A stretch of 64,000 nucleotides of DNA from Methanosphaerula subterraneus (GCF_052055875.1 NZ_CP170508.1:2046001-2110000); one strand, 5' to 3'. Numbered from the stretch's first letter, positions 48,531-59,805 are shown. The notes: a model not told the origin generated them from the letters alone. Program-made: numbers and translations.

Positions 48531-49229
48531 ATGGTCGAACTCTCCCTCCTCGACCACCTCCTCCTTCTCATCGGAGAGGTGACGCTGCTGCTGCTCATAG
48601 CGCTCGGTCTGCAGATCCTGCTGCTGCTGGTTCTCTCGCTGGCTTCGTTCCACAGCGGCAGGCTTTACTTCCCCAGGCTCCTCAAGCCCGGCTTCACCGC
48701 GCTCGAAGGGGTGATGCGGGCGATCTTCAAGTTCATCGGCCTCGACGACCAGGAGATGCTGACCTTCTCTGTCCGGCTCCTCAACACGATGAACCTGAAG
48801 GCCTTCGCGGCGATCCCGGTCAATGAGCGGGCGATCTTTCTCCCCCAGTGCCTCCGGGCAGCCCGCTGCCCTGCCCACCTGACCCCTGAAGGGCTCAAAT
48901 GCGTTTCGTGCGGACAGTGCGGTATCGGGGAGGTGCGACCGGTGCTCGAGGACCTCGGTTACCGGGTCTTCCTGGTGCCCGGCTCCTCGTTCATCAAGCG
49001 GATGGTGAAGAAGTACCGCCCGCGTGCCCTGATCGGGGTCGGGTGTCTGCTGGAAGTGAAGGAGGGGCTCGAGATGGCCGACAAGATGCACCTGATCGGG
49101 CTTGGCGTAGTGACACTAAAAGATGGGTGTGTGGAGACGCTGGTGGACTGGAGTGCTCTTCTCGAGGTCGCGACCCTCGGGCTCGATCCCTCAACTATTC
49201 CCGTAGACCTTCACGTGCCGGCCACTTAA
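48531..49229 (+). CDS. DUF116 membrane-associated protein
   Basis: The 232-residue protein has a very hydrophobic N-terminus (two segments, about 5-40), then a soluble DUF116 domain with IFLPQCLRAARCPAHLTPEGLKCVSCGQCGIGEV near 102-135 and LIGVGCLLEVKEG near 160. The conserved Cys (CLRAARC, CVSCGQC) suggest an iron-sulfur or zinc site. Function is unknown. It follows mtnA by 2 nt, so it belongs to the carbonic-anhydrase-like/HdrA-like/mtnA operon. It overlaps the convergent gene by 39 nt. Confidence 0.85.
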   Translation: MVELSLLDHLLLLIGEVTLLLLIALGLQILLLLVLSLASFHSGRLYFPRLLKPGFTALEGVMRAIFKFIGLDDQEMLTFSVRLLNTMNLKAFAAIPVNERAIFLPQCLRAARCPAHLTPEGLKCVSCGQCGIGEVRPVLEDLGYRVFLVPGSSFIKRMVKKYRPRALIGVGCLLEVKEGLEMADKMHLIGLGVVTLKDGCVETLVDWSALLEVATLGLDPSTIPVDLHVPAT

Positions 49230-49604
49230 TCCGCCGCTCTTGATCTTGCCGTAGATCCAGATCGTCCCGGTGGTTTTGACGCCGCGTGCGATCACACCCG
49301 GCCGGAGGATCACGGTCCCTTTCGCCTCGACCGGCCCGAGGTGAGCGTTGTCTGAGATCGTCACATCCCCTGCAGAGTTCAGGCTCCCTTCGATGGTGGC
49401 CCATGCCCCGATCACGGCACGGCCGCACCGAACCGATCCCTTCACCAGCGAGCAGGGGCCGAGGTCGACCCTTCCGGAGACGACTAGGTTACCCCAGACA
49501 TTGGTCTTCGCTGGCAGGATCAGATCTCCGTTGATCATCACATTGCCGGCAAAGACTGCCCCGGGCGGCGCGATATAGGTATCTCCAATCTGACGGATCT
49601 TCAT
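49191..49604 (-). CDS. Polymer-forming (bactofilin-like) protein, short
   Basis: The 137-residue protein consists of one bactofilin-type beta-helix with repeated strand units: PPGAVFAGNVMINGDLILP, NVWGNLVVSGRVDLG, ATIEGSLNSAGDVTIS and GTIWIYGKIKSGG. It has no signal peptide, membrane segment or tail. Bactofilins polymerise into cytoskeletal filaments; the archaeal members are little studied. It is a separate gene from the longer relative at 11995-12903. Confidence 0.8.
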   Translation of the reverse strand: MKIRQIGDTYIAPPGAVFAGNVMINGDLILPAKTNVWGNLVVSGRVDLGPCSLVKGSVRCGRAVIGAWATIEGSLNSAGDVTISDNAHLGPVEAKGTVILRPGVIARGVKTTGTIWIYGKIKSGGLSGRHVKVYGNS

Positions 49605-49686
49605 TCCTTTTCACCTGGGGCCGGCCAGAACGTGCCGGCTCCGTTTCTCTCCTAAACTCTTCGCGCCAGAACCATTTAGCATTGTA

Positions 49687-50532
49687 TCAGAGGAGGAGGG
49701 CGGAGATGGTAAAGGCCGCGAGGGCCGTGAACATCCCACCCTTCAGCAGCAGGGTCGCGCGACCGCTTCTGAGGGTGGTGCTGTCGACGGCTCGAAGTCC
49801 CTGCAGGGCGCCGGCCAGGATCAGCAGGTCCGGGAGGCCGATCAGGGCCAGATACTCCCGTCCCCAGGTCAGGTACGGGAGGAACGAGGTCCCGATCCCT
49901 GCCAGGGCGAAGAGGCATGCGATCCGTCCGTTCTTCTGTATCCCGATCAGCATCGGCAGGGTGCGGGCCCCGCCGGCCCGGTCCCCCTCGATGTCTTCGC
50001 CGTCCTTGAGGAGCTCGCGGGCCACCATCCCGAGGAAGGTGATTGCGGCGATCGGGAGCGTCATCATCACCCCGGGAATCCCGGAGAGCGCCCCGCCGAA
50101 GATGAAGATCGAGGCGGCCAGGTACGAGACGGTCAGGTTGCCGATCAGGGGGACCGCTTTGAGGCGTGCCGCATACATGATCAGCAGCAGGGCGTTCAGG
50201 ACGGCCAGGAGGGCGCAGAGCAGTGTGGTGCCGAAGGAGAGGAGCACTCCGGCGACGAAGAGGAGCAGGGCATACCTTCTCGCGCCTGAGAGCGAGACGG
50301 TGCCGGCAGGGATCGGACGGTCAGGACGGTTGACCTGGTCTATCCTGTAGTCAAAGTAATCGTTGATCACGTTCCCGGCACCGGTGATCAGGATCACCAC
50401 GGCGATCAGCAAGGGCACCGGCCCGTCCAGTCTCTCGGTGGCGATCAGCACGGCCAGGGCTGCGGTCAACCCGGAGACCATGGCATTGACCGGCCGGATC
50501 ACCTTCAGGTACCCTGCCAGAGACATCGTCAT
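49687..50532 (-). CDS. Digeranylgeranylglyceryl phosphate synthase (UbiA family)
   Basis: I use ATG 50532 (MTMSLAGYLKVIRPVNAMVSG); ATG 50526 is also possible. The 281-residue protein has eight or so membrane segments. The first Asp-rich motif reads GNVINDYFDYRIDQVNRPDRPIPAG near 55-80 and the second ELLKDGEDIEGDRAGGARTLP near 175. The archaeal geranylgeranyl transferase adds the second C20 chain to the lipid glycerol backbone. It complements the mevalonate genes of this window. Other UbiA prenyl acceptors remain possible. Confidence 0.88.
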   Translation of the reverse strand: MTMSLAGYLKVIRPVNAMVSGLTAALAVLIATERLDGPVPLLIAVVILITGAGNVINDYFDYRIDQVNRPDRPIPAGTVSLSGARRYALLLFVAGVLLSFGTTLLCALLAVLNALLLIMYAARLKAVPLIGNLTVSYLAASIFIFGGALSGIPGVMMTLPIAAITFLGMVARELLKDGEDIEGDRAGGARTLPMLIGIQKNGRIACLFALAGIGTSFLPYLTWGREYLALIGLPDLLILAGALQGLRAVDSTTLRSGRATLLLKGGMFTALAAFTISALLL

Positions 50533-50608
50533 GATCGTCGGCGGGGATCTATTAGAAGGATGCGGAACGGGGAGGAGAGGGACGAGGTGAATGATCAAAA
50601 AACAGAAC

Positions 50609-50682
50609 GGGCGTGGAGGGATTTGAACCCCCGACCATTAACTTAGGAGGCTAACGCCCTATCCAGACTAGGCCACACGCCC
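50609..50682 (-). tRNA. tRNA-Arg, anticodon CCT
   Basis: The minus strand folds into a full cloverleaf. The acceptor pairs GGGCGTG with CACGCCC, the D stem pairs GCCT with GGGC, the anticodon stem pairs TTAGC with GTTAA around loop CTCCTAA, and the T arm is GGGGGTTCAAATCCC-like. Loop positions 34-36 read CCT, decoding AGG. CCA is not encoded. Base 26 is G, the target of Trm1, whose gene is divergent next to it. Confidence 0.93.
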
Positions 50683-50706
50683 TGTGCATATAGGTTGGCA
50701 GAGGAA

Positions 50707-50720
50707 GGTATAAGTTTAAC
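50707..50720. promoter_or_regulatory. Shared TATA region of tRNA-Arg and trm1
   Basis: GGTATAAGTTTAAC lies about 25-38 nt from the tRNA-Arg 5' end on one side and about 25-35 nt from the trm1 ATG on the other. Read either way it gives a TATA-like element (TATAAGTTTA and TTAAACTTATA). Confidence 0.5.
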
Positions 50721-50742
50721 GCGCTTCCACCTGTCCAGAACC

Positions 50743-51858
50743 ATGGATCTGATACAGATGACCGAGGGGAGGACCCGGTTTTCGATCCCGGTCCAGGATC
50801 CCGACTCCCCGTTTCCACCATCCAGCGCACCGGTCTTCTTCAATCCGAAGATGGCTATGAACCGGGACGCGACCGTCCTTCTCCTCTCGGTGCTGAACCC
50901 TGAGGAGTACCTGGACACAATGGGCGCGAGCGGTATCCGGGGGCTCCGGGTGGCCGGGGAATGTCACATCCCTGTGGTGATCAATGACCGGGATCCGGCG
51001 GCTGCCGACCTGATCCGCGCCAACCTGACCAGTGCCGGCCTGGAAGGGAGGGTGACCGTCGAGGACGCGAATGTCCTCCTCTCGCGGGAACGGTTCGATG
51101 CGGTGGACCTGGACCCGTTCGGCACCCCCGCCCCGTTCACCGATGCGGCCTGCAGGAGCGCCAAACGCTATCTCTTTGTGACAGCGACCGATACGGCCCC
51201 ACTCTGTGGGGCGCACCTGAAGGCAGGGATCCGGCGGTACGCGACGAAGCCCCTGAACACCGAGTATCATGCCGAGGTCGGCCTCCGGATCCTGCTCGGG
51301 TATGTTGCCAGGACAATGGTCAAGTACGACCGGGGGCTCTCCCCGCTCTTCTGCTTTGCCAGCGCCCATTTCCTGCGGCTGCACCTGCAGGCCGAGAAGG
51401 GAGCCGATGCTGCGGACCAGACGGTGGCCAGACTCGGGTTTCTGCACCACTGCCCGTCATGCCCGGAGCGGGCTGAAGAGCCGGGGGTGCTGCCCCATGA
51501 CCATATCTGCCCCCGCTGTGGTGCGATGATGCTCCCGATCGGGCCGCTATGGCTCGGTCCCCTGAACGATATAACACTGCTCGATCAGATGAAGGAGCGC
51601 CTCCCCGATCTCTCCCTCACGACCGAGCGAAGGCTTGGAAAATTGCTGGACATCCTCGGGGCTGAACTCCCGACCTCCAGCCACTACGACTATCACCGGA
51701 TTGCAAAATGGATAGGAGGTTCGCCGCCGGCGATCGATGTGGTGATCGCCAGGCTCGCCGCGGCCGGGTACCGGGCGAGCAGGGCGCACTACTCTGGCAC
51801 GGCCCTCAAGACCGATGCCCCGCTCGATGCGATCGCTGCAGCGCTCAGTGCTCAGTGA
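50743..51858 (+). CDS. trm1: tRNA (guanine26-N2)-dimethyltransferase
   Basis: The ATG at 50743 (MDLIQMTEGRTRFSIPVQ) lies about 25 nt after a TATA-like element; frames before it run into the tRNA promoter. The 371-residue protein has FFNPKMAMNRDATVLLL near 33, motif I TMGASGIRGLRVA near 60, and the catalytic DLDPFGTPAPF near 122, all typical of Trm1. A zinc ribbon (CPSCPERA and CPRCG) lies near 240. It dimethylates G26. It overlaps the convergent DRG gene by 14 nt. Confidence 0.93.
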   Translation: MDLIQMTEGRTRFSIPVQDPDSPFPPSSAPVFFNPKMAMNRDATVLLLSVLNPEEYLDTMGASGIRGLRVAGECHIPVVINDRDPAAADLIRANLTSAGLEGRVTVEDANVLLSRERFDAVDLDPFGTPAPFTDAACRSAKRYLFVTATDTAPLCGAHLKAGIRRYATKPLNTEYHAEVGLRILLGYVARTMVKYDRGLSPLFCFASAHFLRLHLQAEKGADAADQTVARLGFLHHCPSCPERAEEPGVLPHDHICPRCGAMMLPIGPLWLGPLNDITLLDQMKERLPDLSLTTERRLGKLLDILGAELPTSSHYDYHRIAKWIGGSPPAIDVVIARLAAAGYRASRAHYSGTALKTDAPLDAIAAALSAQ

Positions 51859-52957
51859 TGATCGAGAGGATGTCGCTGTCCCGGATCTTGTGCGGCAGCC
51901 CGACCCGCTGGCCGGGGTGCTTGACCGATCGCCCCCATACCCGGGCGTACCGGAACCTGCTGACAAAGTCACGGTGGAGTTTTCTGCAGATATCGGCGAC
52001 GGTGGAACCGGTCCTGATGATCAGCGGCTCCTCCAGGTCTGCGACCCCGTTCTGCGGCTTTAAGAAGACCCGCATGAACCCGAGTTTGTCGTAGACCTCG
52101 TCCTTGAGTTCGTCCATGTGGAGCCCGCTGTGTGCCGAGATCATCAGCGGTTCGACCCCGATCTCATCAACGATCACTTTTCTGATCTCCTCCTGGGTCT
52201 CGGCATCGACGAGGTCGACCTTGTTGACCGCGATGAACGCCGGGATGTAGACCCGGTTCCCGATCATCGCATCGATCAGGTCGTCCTGGGTCGCCCCACC
52301 CCTGACCAGTACATCGGCGTTCGTGATCTTGTTCTCTGCAAGGATCGACCTGACCTCCTCGATCTCGAGGTCCAGGGTGCCGACCGCATGGAGGAGCACC
52401 CCGCCGCAGGAAGTCCGCTTGATGGTGATGTCGGGCTTCGGCTTGTTGATCCGGATCCCGGCATCGTATAACTCCTTGAGCAGCACGCCTGCATGGGCAC
52501 CGTTGAAGACATCGAGGAGCACCACGATGATATCGGCCGACCGGACGACGCCGATCACCTCTTTGCCGCGCCCCTTCCCCATCGCAGCGCCGGCGATCAG
52601 ACCGGGGATATCGAGGATCTGGATCTTCGCTCCCTTGTAGTCCATCGAGCCCGGCACCACCGTCAGGGTCGTGAATGCATAGGCCCCGACCTCGCTCCTG
52701 GTCCCGGTCAGCTTGTTTAAGAGCGTACTCTTACCGACCGATGGGAACCCGACCAGCACGACCGTGGCATCACCGGACTTCTTGACCGAAAACCCCTCAG
52801 CGCCACTGCTGGACTTCATCGCCCTGGTGACCGCCTCGTCCTTGAGTTTGGCGATCTTGGCCTTCAGGCGTCCGATATGTTTTGAGGTGGCCTTATTGTA
52901 AGGGGTCCGCTCAAGTTCAGCTTCCAGTTCCTGTATCTGATCATCAAGGCCGCTCAT
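51845..52957 (-). CDS. DRG-family GTP-binding protein with TGS domain
   Basis: The 370-residue protein is an Obg-type GTPase of the DRG group. An N-terminal helical region (about 1-60; LEAELERTPYNKATSKHIGRLKAKIAKL) precedes G1 LVGFPSVGKSTLLNKLTGT, G3 LDIPGLIAGAAMGKGRGKE and G4 NKVD. A C-terminal TGS domain (about 295-370; FLKPQNGVADLEEPL) follows. DRG proteins act near the ribosome. Archaea carry one or two. Nearby tRNA and tRNA-methylase genes are consistent. Confidence 0.94.
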   Translation of the reverse strand: MSGLDDQIQELEAELERTPYNKATSKHIGRLKAKIAKLKDEAVTRAMKSSSGAEGFSVKKSGDATVVLVGFPSVGKSTLLNKLTGTRSEVGAYAFTTLTVVPGSMDYKGAKIQILDIPGLIAGAAMGKGRGKEVIGVVRSADIIVVLLDVFNGAHAGVLLKELYDAGIRINKPKPDITIKRTSCGGVLLHAVGTLDLEIEEVRSILAENKITNADVLVRGGATQDDLIDAMIGNRVYIPAFIAVNKVDLVDAETQEEIRKVIVDEIGVEPLMISAHSGLHMDELKDEVYDKLGFMRVFLKPQNGVADLEEPLIIRTGSTVADICRKLHRDFVSRFRYARVWGRSVKHPGQRVGLPHKIRDSDILSIITEH

Positions 52958-53108
52958 TGTCTATCCCAAGAGTTTGTTCTCTCTATTAATAGGAAAGCGG
53001 GTGCAATATAGGTGTGGGTCAGGGATCTGGCAGCCGATCTCGCGCACCCTCCCGTTTCATCAGGTAAAAATCCCTTGCCGGCCGGCGATTCTAATAAGGG
53101 ACAGATAT

Positions 53109-53117
53109 GTTTAAATC
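53109..53117 (+). promoter_or_regulatory. Box A promoter of tRNA-Glu
   Basis: GTTTAAATC lies about 30-38 nt before the tRNA 5' end at 53147, the normal place for an archaeal box A. Confidence 0.5.
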
Positions 53118-53146
53118 TCCGTGCATGCCATGTTATTAGAAGATCT

Positions 53147-53221
53147 GCTGCTATAGTGTAGACCGGCCAATCATGAAGGACTCTCACTCCTTCGACTGGG
53201 GTTCGAATCCCCATAGCAGCA
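53147..53221 (+). tRNA. tRNA-Glu, anticodon CTC
   Basis: The sequence folds into a cloverleaf. The acceptor pairs GCTGCTA with TAGCAGC, the anticodon stem pairs AAGGA with TCCTT around loop CTCTCAC, and the T arm is GGGGTTCGAATCCCC. Positions 34-36 read CTC, decoding GAG. The discriminator is A; CCA is not encoded. Confidence 0.93.
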
Positions 53222-53240
53222 TTCGTTTTTGTTTTTCTCT

Positions 53241-53791
53241 TCATTCTGAACCCAAAGGGGTTTTTCCGCTTTTCCGCCCCCCAGCGCCGTGTTCTCTCAT
53301 GAATTGCGCAAGTTTCTGCTCGTCCTGCTCCTCCTGGGAGAGTTCGATATATCCTTTCAGAGCCGTGATCTGGTTGAGGAAGTCATGCAGGGTGATGTTC
53401 GAGAGGGGGTTCAGTTTTTTTACTGGCAAGCGCCAGTGCATCCTCTGCATGTTCGCGCTCGGTGAGATCCAGGACGATACCACCCCGGCGACTACGAGGA
53501 ATAAGCCGGCACACGCGATCGCCGAGATCATTTCAACCGTTGTTGGGGTGACGAAGGTGAGCAAAATGGCGCAGTAGCAGTTCGAGAGGCCGGCGGCGAA
53601 GAGAAGGCCGCGTCGTGGATTGTAGTAGAAGGTCAGGATGATCGGGATATAGAGCAGATGGGGGAGCACATAGGTGATCCCGAGTAGGAGTCCTACGCAT
53701 TCAGGAGGACGGATGCAAGGGAACTGGCGACGATGAGGGCCGACACAAGGTATGGTTTTTTCTGTAACTCATCGAAGAATTAGAAGTCCAT
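53241..53791 (-). pseudogene. Decayed membrane sensor histidine kinase
   Basis: Pieces of one kinase are spread over frames. From ATG 53791, MDF meets a stop, then DELQKKPYLVSALIVASSLA continues to about 53702. After a one-base shift VGLLLGITYVLPHLLYIPII follows in another frame to the membrane region. Around 53440-53470 a further frame reads DLTEREHAEDALALA, the normal linker, before the ORF resumes with ITLHDFLNQITALKGYIEL, a HisKA-like H-box. The ATPase domain is absent. One nonsense codon, at least three frame changes and a missing 3' end make this a pseudogene. Confidence 0.75.
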
Positions 53792-53966
53792 GTCTGCGCA
53801 ACTCCGAACGAGTGATATCCATCATTTCCGATATGGTTTGATCATTTAGGTCTGAACAGTTCGAAATGTAATGGGAACGATCAGATCATCCTCCTCCATC
53901 CCGCCCCCCAGTTTCGTTCAGGGTAGTCGCCCTTTTTCTCCAATCACCACCCATTCCAATCCAGCG

Positions 53967-54434
53967 ATGACCACCATTGAATACCAGGTGACGGATGAAC
54001 GGGATCTCGACCGGATCCTGCCGCTCTGGAACCAGCTGAACAGCCATCACCAGAGCCGGTCGAGAATGTTTCAGCGTCAGTTTAGAGAGCGGACCTTCGA
54101 CGACCGGAGGGCGTACTTCGGAAGGATAGCGGTTGCCGGATCCCTGCGGCTGGACCTCGCCTTCGATCCCGGGAGGGAACGGTATATCGGCTACTGCGTG
54201 AGCTCGCTCTCGGCGGAGAAGGAGGGGGAGATCGAGTCGATCTTTGTCGAAGCGGGGTACCGGGAGCAGGGGGTCGGGTCGACCCTGATGACTCTCGCCC
54301 TCTCCTGGCTCGACCAGCACGGTTCGGTCAGAAACCGGGTCTCTGTCGGGGAGGGGAACGAGGAGGCCTTTGGGTTTTACGGGAAGTTCGGTTTCTCTCC
54401 CCGGACGACGGTCCTCGAGCAGAGAAAGAAGTGA
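53967..54434 (+). CDS. GNAT family N-acetyltransferase
   Basis: The ATG at 53967 (MTTIEYQVTDERDLDRILPLWNQLN) starts the GNAT fold; the frame before it is without homology. The 155-residue protein has VSSLSAEKEGEIESIFVEAGYREQGVGSTLMTLALSWL, with acetyl-CoA motif R-E-Q-G-V-G-S, and EEAFGFYGKFGFSP near 135. The substrate is unknown. It is a single gene beside the kinase pseudogene. Confidence 0.83.
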   Translation: MTTIEYQVTDERDLDRILPLWNQLNSHHQSRSRMFQRQFRERTFDDRRAYFGRIAVAGSLRLDLAFDPGRERYIGYCVSSLSAEKEGEIESIFVEAGYREQGVGSTLMTLALSWLDQHGSVRNRVSVGEGNEEAFGFYGKFGFSPRTTVLEQRKK

Positions 54435-54569
54435 TCATTCAATGACGCAGCTGTCCGCCTGGATTGCTTCGCCGGCAGCACCGGGGATGGCCGGATGGGT
54501 TCTGCTGTGGAACGTCCCCGGAATTGGATAGGCAAAACGTGATACGGTGACACATCAAAATTTTAGGGA

Positions 54570-55010
54570 ATGACAAAAGCAGACGAGGCGGTTGCCTCAT
54601 TTAAGAGCGGTTTCTCCTGCTCTCAGGCGGTGCTCTCCAGTTTTTCAGAGGAACTGGGGCTGGACCGGGATACCGCAAACAGCGTTGCCTGCGGGTTTGG
54701 GGGCGGCATCGCACGGACGGGAAACATCTGCGGTGCGGTGGCCGGCGCCATCATGGTTATCGGCATGAAGTATGGCATGACCCGGCTGGATGATAATGCA
54801 GCACGAGAGAAGACCTACGCCCTCGTCCAGCAGTTCATCAGGGACTATACGACGAAGAACGGGTCGATCACCTGTCCGGATCTCCTCGGGTATGATATGG
54901 CTGACCCGATGCAGTTCAAAGAGGCCAGGGAGAAGAAGGTCGCCGCCCGGATATGCCCCGGGCTGGTAGAGGATGCCGTGATCGTCCTTGAGCGTATTCT
55001 GAACGATTGA
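54570..55010 (+). CDS. C_GCAxxG_C_C family redox protein
   Basis: The 146-residue protein belongs to the C_GCAxxG_C_C family: FSCSQAVLSSF near residue 16, CGFGGGIARTGNICGAVAGAIMVIG near 41-65, and later single Cys near 101 (ITCPDLLG) and 128 (ARICPGLVEDAV). These conserved Cys suggest metal or redox chemistry, but no activity is established. Members are frequent in anaerobes. A promoter probably lies in the gap before it; no operon partner is seen. Confidence 0.87.
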   Translation: MTKADEAVASFKSGFSCSQAVLSSFSEELGLDRDTANSVACGFGGGIARTGNICGAVAGAIMVIGMKYGMTRLDDNAAREKTYALVQQFIRDYTTKNGSITCPDLLGYDMADPMQFKEAREKKVAARICPGLVEDAVIVLERILND

Positions 55011-55238
55011 TGGGATGGATCCCTGGCTTTCGATCCGTTTCGGCGAAGGGTGCGGGAGCCATCATTAGATGGTTCCAACAGGGGCGGAATTTTAATAAAC
55101 CTCACTAAGGCAGAAATAATTGACTGATCTTCCAATTTCCATCCTCCTCCACCACTGTTCTCCCCCTGTCGCCGGCGATGTTTCCAGCCCGGCTCGGGCA
55201 GTGCCGGGATACCTGCACTGGGGAGATGGGAAAAAAGG

Positions 55239-55832
55239 TTATGGCTGATTCCTGACCTTTGTCGCATTCAGACCATTCGTGGTGGCCGTCGCTGCCGGCC
55301 CACCATAGACGCCGGAGCCGAGGAACCAGCCATCGTCCACCTTCTCCACGTATCCGAGCTTTGCTTCGACCGCATCGTTGTGTGCGGGATTGGGGTAATA
55401 ATACCGGGAATAACCGGTCCCGTTCCTGGCCGCGTCGCTCAGGTTCCTGATAAAGAATCCTCCCAGTGAATCTGTCTCATTCAGACGGTTGACGCCGACC
55501 TTCTCCTGATTGAACGGAAGGGCCAGGGTGGTGCCATTGAAGTCATAGGCATAGATGTAGAGTTCGCCTTTGATGAACGAACCGTTCGGGTTGTTGAATT
55601 CTGCAAGGGCCTTCTCGCTGCCGTTGGTCTGTGCATAAGCAACGGCGCTGTGAACAAAGGAGACGAGCGATGCATTGGAGGTGATATTCCCCTGCTGCAG
55701 GGGAACGGTTCCCGCCAGCATGGTGGTGTTTGTCGTGGTGGTGACAGCGGGCTGGTTCTGGACACAGCCGGCGACGAGGAGGGATGCGCCGATGACGAGC
55801 AGGATAAAAAGCGAAAGGGACTTTTTTCTCAT
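55239..55832 (-). CDS. Cache-type extracellular lipoprotein (copy 1)
   Basis: I choose ATG 55832 (MRKKSLSLFILLVIGASLLVAGC), which gives a lipoprotein signal with a lipobox ending at Cys 23. The 197-residue protein then has a Thr-rich linker and a single-cache-like sensor domain (about 50-185): SAVAYAQTNGSEKALAEFNNPNG, GELYIYAYDFNGTTLALPFN, NPAHNDAVEAKLGYVEKVDDGWFLGSGVY. Such domains bind small ligands, and in kinases form the sensor part. No signalling domain follows. It is 77% identical to the protein at 62312-62905. Confidence 0.85.
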   Translation of the reverse strand: MRKKSLSLFILLVIGASLLVAGCVQNQPAVTTTTNTTMLAGTVPLQQGNITSNASLVSFVHSAVAYAQTNGSEKALAEFNNPNGSFIKGELYIYAYDFNGTTLALPFNQEKVGVNRLNETDSLGGFFIRNLSDAARNGTGYSRYYYPNPAHNDAVEAKLGYVEKVDDGWFLGSGVYGGPAATATTNGLNATKVRNQP

Positions 55833-55984
55833 ACGTGAGATGAGGTGTTCCCGACATGATAAACAGGCGGTTTTCATCCAGACACTTACGAGAGCCGGTC
55901 CAACGGGTTAGAAAAATTGGACCGGGGATGGGGAGATCCCCGGGGATACGAATCTTCCGTCGTCACCAAAAAAAGTTCGAACAA

Positions 55985-56497
55985 TTACCCGAAAGATACG
56001 TACACCACTTCGTCCAGCAGAACCCCGTTCTTCGTGATAGCCTTCGCATGGACCGCCTCCCTCACGAATCCACACTTCTCCAGCACCCGCATCGAAGACG
56101 GATTGCTCGAAAAGATGCCGGCCTCGAGCCGGACGATGTCGAACGCTTCAAACGCGGCCGGCACCAGCGAACGGACGGCATCGGTGGCGATACCCCTCCC
56201 CCAGCAGGATTCTGAAAGCCAGTAGCCGATCTCGGCTGACCGAAGCCGGACATCCTCCAGCCGGTGAATCCCGATCCCCCCGACCGCCTCGCCGTCGACC
56301 TCGATCGCCAGGAACAGGTTGGAGGTCCGGTCCGCCGCCATGCTGATGAAGCGATCGGCATCCTCCCGCGTATAGGGGGAGGGGAACCCGTCCCGCATAT
56401 TTGCTGCAATGCGGGGATTGTTCGCGTGCTTCGTCAGGGAGCAGGCATCGTCCGGCCTCCAGTCGCGGAGTGTGGAACTCGGGGTATTGATACGCAT
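55985..56497 (-). CDS. RimJ/RimL-type GNAT acetyltransferase
   Basis: The 170-residue protein starts RINTPSSTLRDWRPDDACSLTKHANNPRI, and has the RimJ pattern IGYWLSESCWGRGIATDAVRSLVPAAFEAFDIVRLEAGIFSSNPSSMRVLEKCGFVREAV, including the G-R-G-I-A loop and the LEKCGF motif. RimJ-type enzymes acetylate protein N-termini or small molecules; the substrate cannot be assigned. It stands alone between the cache lipoprotein and the PfpI gene. Confidence 0.88.
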   Translation of the reverse strand: MRINTPSSTLRDWRPDDACSLTKHANNPRIAANMRDGFPSPYTREDADRFISMAADRTSNLFLAIEVDGEAVGGIGIHRLEDVRLRSAEIGYWLSESCWGRGIATDAVRSLVPAAFEAFDIVRLEAGIFSSNPSSMRVLEKCGFVREAVHAKAITKNGVLLDEVVYVSFG

Positions 56498-56649
56498 GAT
56501 CTGGTCGATAGAATGATAGGAGCGGCGGGGTTTTTATGGATTCGATCATCGTCCGGTGAACCGGAGGGTTGACGCTGCGTGACCAGACCCGGGACCCGGG
56601 GCCTCTGATCACGGTCTGCGGAGCATGAACAGATGGGTCCGATTGATGT

Positions 56650-56660
56650 CTTTATATGCC
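56650..56660 (+). promoter_or_regulatory. TATA box of the PfpI-family gene
   Basis: CTTTATATGCC lies about 58-68 nt before the ATG at 56718, which is followed by a second ATG; GGTGAA precedes both. Confidence 0.35.
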
Positions 56661-56717
56661 TGAAAGAACATCCGTTCACCTGCTCCGGTCCCCTGAGATC
56701 GGAACTGGCATGGTGAA

Positions 56718-57236
56718 ATGATGAGCAGAATTGCGGTAATAATCACTGATATGTTCGAGGACGTGGAATACCAGCAGCCCGCGGAGGCGTTTCGAAAGGC
56801 AGGGCACGAACTCGTCCTTGTTGGGCTCAGTGCAGGATCGATCGTGAAAGGAGAGCATGGGGCTGTCGCAACGATCGACAGGGCGGTTCATGATCTTCCG
56901 GCAGATGATTTTGACGCCCTCTTCATCCCGGGCGGCTACTCTCCTGACAGACTTCGGGTCGACCCCGACGCCGTCCGGTTCGTGAAAGAGTTCTTTACCA
57001 GCAACAAGCCGGTCTTTGCGATCTGCCATGCACCCCAACTCCTCATCACGGCGCAGGTGCTGAAAGGCCGGCATCTGACCGGCTGGATGTCGATTGTGCA
57101 GGATATCAAGAATGCTGGTGCAGAGTACGTGGACGAGGAGGTGGTCGTGGACAACAACCTCGTCTCGAGCAGGAAGCCGGCAGACATCCCTGCGTTCATC
57201 CGCGAAGCACTCGCGATGCTTGCAAAGCAGGTGTGA
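56718..57236 (+). CDS. DJ-1/PfpI family protein
   Basis: The 172-residue protein is a class I glutamine-amidotransferase-like PfpI protein: IAVIITDMFEDVEYQQPAEAFRKAGHEL at the start, DFDALFIPGGYSPDRLR near 65, and the nucleophile elbow FAICHAPQLL near 100 with its Cys. The catalytic Glu lies near residue 14 (DMFEDVE). Members act as deglycases, chaperones or peptidases in stress. Starts at 56718 and 56721 are equally possible. Confidence 0.93.
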   Translation: MMSRIAVIITDMFEDVEYQQPAEAFRKAGHELVLVGLSAGSIVKGEHGAVATIDRAVHDLPADDFDALFIPGGYSPDRLRVDPDAVRFVKEFFTSNKPVFAICHAPQLLITAQVLKGRHLTGWMSIVQDIKNAGAEYVDEEVVVDNNLVSSRKPADIPAFIREALAMLAKQV

Positions 57237-57364
57237 CCCCTGGACCGGGCTCGATTGAAACCGGGTGGGGTGGAAGGGGATTGAGGGAAGTCCCCCGATC
57301 CACCCAGGAGATCCCGGCCGTCCTCTCAGCCTCCGTTCCGGGTCCCTGGCTCTTCAGAGGTCCT

Positions 57365-59749
<2,385 letters not shown>

Positions 59750-59764
59750 GGTTTCCTCATTCAT

Positions 59765-59787
59765 TTAGTTTGATTTTACCTAACTAA
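59765..59787. promoter_or_regulatory. Operator-like sequence before lon, matching the marR site
   Basis: TTAGTTTGATTTTACCTAAC (59765-59784) matches 17 of 20 bases of the marR upstream sequence at 60240-60259, including all of TTACCTAAC. It lies 16-38 nt before the preferred lon ATG, so a protein bound there should block lon transcription. Confidence 0.55.
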
Positions 59788-59805
59788 TGTGCAGGAGAAA
59801 AAAAA

